Below, piece by piece: positions 5,027 through 6,077 of a DNA stretch of 6,077 bases. Position 1 is the stretch's first letter, and every line of letters begins with the position of its first letter. Origin of the DNA: Chitinophagaceae bacterium (GTDB lineage Bacteria; Bacteroidota; Bacteroidia; Chitinophagales; Chitinophagaceae). The DNA lies in NCBI GenBank assembly GCA_020846105.1, contig JADLEN010000111.1, forward strand, positions 1 to 6,077. The letters run 5' to 3'. The position numbers and the translations under genes were made by a program. The notes beneath the pieces were generated by a model, which was not told where the DNA came from, searched no databases, and saw only the letters and a list, made by a program, of their open reading frames with translations.

Positions 5027-6077
5027 ATGAAAAAGCTATTCTTCGTCTTGCTTGTCTTAAGCACTTTTGTAGCAAAAGCCCAAACCGCCAAAGTGTATCG
5101 GGGGGGTACTTTATTAGGTACTTACACTAATTTGACTACAGCTTCTAATATTGCTTCTGTGTTAGGTGATAGTATTTTGTTGAGCGCTCATACCTTTAAG
5201 GAATATAATATACCCATGAAAGGTGGACAAATATGGCAAGGAACTATAACAGCAATTGATACCACAATTATAGATGCTGAAAATAAAGGTCAAATTGGAA
5301 GAGATTCCTCTTTAGCAAAGAAAAATAGAGCGCTAACAATTCGAGATATTATTTGTATAAATGGCTACGATACATCAATGGCTTCTGGTACAGGAGGAGG
5401 GGCTTTCTATACATTTAAAGATTCATTAGCTCTTAGGGGGCAAACAATTATACGCAATTGTTATGCAAAAAAAACGGCAGGAGGGGTTTATTTAGCTTAT
5501 GCATTTGATAAAGTTAAAATCTCACACAATCACTCTGATTCTTTTGGAGGAGCTGCGGCTATAATTTTTGCATTTGATAGTGTGGAGATAAGTTATAATA
5601 CTGCATTGTATGGTGGTGCTGTTGGGAATTCGATTGCTTTCGGGGGTGGTTCGTTAGGGAGTTATTCTAGTGGAGTTGTCATTTCTAATAATTCTGCTTT
5701 AATTTCAGGCGGAGCTGTTTATGGCAGGGCTGGAATTCATCAAGGTCAATTAATCTACAATCAGGCGCCAATCGGGCCTGGAGTATTTGCCTTTACAGAT
5801 TTAAGCTCATATCCATCTTGCGTATTAGGTAACACCAAGGTGTATAATCCTGATAAGTTTGGTATGAGACAAGTGGAAGTATTCGTTGAAAAAAGCGGAT
5901 TAGTATTAAACGGTGCTTGGTTTGGCAAAAGTGATACCATCGGATTGTTAAGAATCAAACCAAGTTCAAGTGCCACAATTTCTGGCAAATATGCCATTGC
6001 CAATTGGTCGGTGAATAGAGGTGTGCCACTTAGCAAAGCAGATACATTATTTCCGATAGGAGCGGCATTTACCTATA
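5027..6077 (+). CDS. Secreted right-handed beta-helix (Pmp-like repeat) protein, N-terminal part
   Basis: An ATG at 5027 opens a frame that continues uninterrupted for 350 codons to the window edge; the C-terminus is missing. Residues 1-18 (MKKLFFVLLVLSTFVAKA) are a signal peptide, cleaved before Gln19. From about residue 104 to 255 there are rungs of about 20-25 residues: LTIRDIICINGY..GGGAFYTF, TIIRNCYAKKTAGGVYLAYAF, VKISHNHSDSFGGAAAIIFAF, VEISYNTALYGGAVGNSIAF and VVISNNSALISGGAVYGR. This is the alternation of a hydrophobic strand, N/NN and GGA that marks parallel beta-helix and chlamydial-Pmp-type repeats. Residues about 285-350 (GAWFGKSDTIGLLRI..NWSVNRGVPL) look like the region that follows such helices in Bacteroidota surface proteins. 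I infer a secreted or surface adhesin-like protein, possibly with a type IX sorting domain beyond the edge; no catalytic residues are visible. Base composition is clearly more A/T-rich than the receptor gene. Fold assignment is fairly confident; function is unknown. Confidence 0.85.
   Translation, partial: MKKLFFVLLVLSTFVAKAQTAKVYRGGTLLGTYTNLTTASNIASVLGDSILLSAHTFKEYNIPMKGGQIWQGTITAIDTTIIDAENKGQIGRDSSLAKKNRALTIRDIICINGYDTSMASGTGGGAFYTFKDSLALRGQTIIRNCYAKKTAGGVYLAYAFDKVKISHNHSDSFGGAAAIIFAFDSVEISYNTALYGGAVGNSIAFGGGSLGSYSSGVVISNNSALISGGAVYGRAGIHQGQLIYNQAPIGPGVFAFTDLSSYPSCVLGNTKVYNPDKFGMRQVEVFVEKSGLVLNGAWFGKSDTIGLLRIKPSSSATISGKYAIANWSVNRGVPLSKADTLFPIGAAFTY

Noticed and set aside
5761..6036. Minus-strand frame opposite the beta-helix gene
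   Set aside because: Antisense shadow of the 350-codon plus-strand frame with signal peptide and repeats.

Overview
The window looks like a piece of a Bacteroidota chromosome, most likely from the Chitinophaga/Sphingobacteria side (the finer placement is inference). Grounds: an outer-membrane beta-barrel receptor of the carboxypeptidase-regulatory-domain/plug type, a DUF4197 protein, start codons without Shine-Dalgarno sequences, promoter candidates of the TAnnTTTG type, and intergenic hairpin repeats of a kind common in this phylum.

Layout. Positions 1-235 (minus) hold the first 78 codons of an unrecognised cytoplasmic protein that runs off the left edge. A clear intrinsic terminator (321-350, minus) separates it from a DUF4197 gene (373-1158, minus). 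Immediately upstream of that, on the same strand, lies an 837-residue outer-membrane beta-barrel/TonB-dependent-receptor-like protein (1220-3733, minus). The 61-bp gap between these two carries an inverted repeat and a good promoter candidate, so DUF4197 can probably be transcribed independently as well as by readthrough.

Positions 3734-5026 form about 1.3 kb between divergent genes without a convincing gene. The stretch is packed with repeats: several perfect hairpins, a 21-bp minisatellite of about 15 units (4167-4502), two copies of a 68-bp repeat 90% identical to each other (4542-4609 and 4820-4887), a pair of CACAAAGG-type 16-mers, and further hairpins between the 68-bp copies. From 5027 a plus-strand gene, AT-richer than its neighbours, encodes a secreted right-handed beta-helix protein with Pmp-like GGA/isNN repeats. 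It is open at the right edge.

The three exported proteins (receptor, DUF4197, beta-helix) are envelope or surface proteins, but nothing shows that they form one pathway; there is no SusD partner or enzyme cluster. No convincing undescribed system is visible. The most unusual part is the repeat island at 3764-5026.
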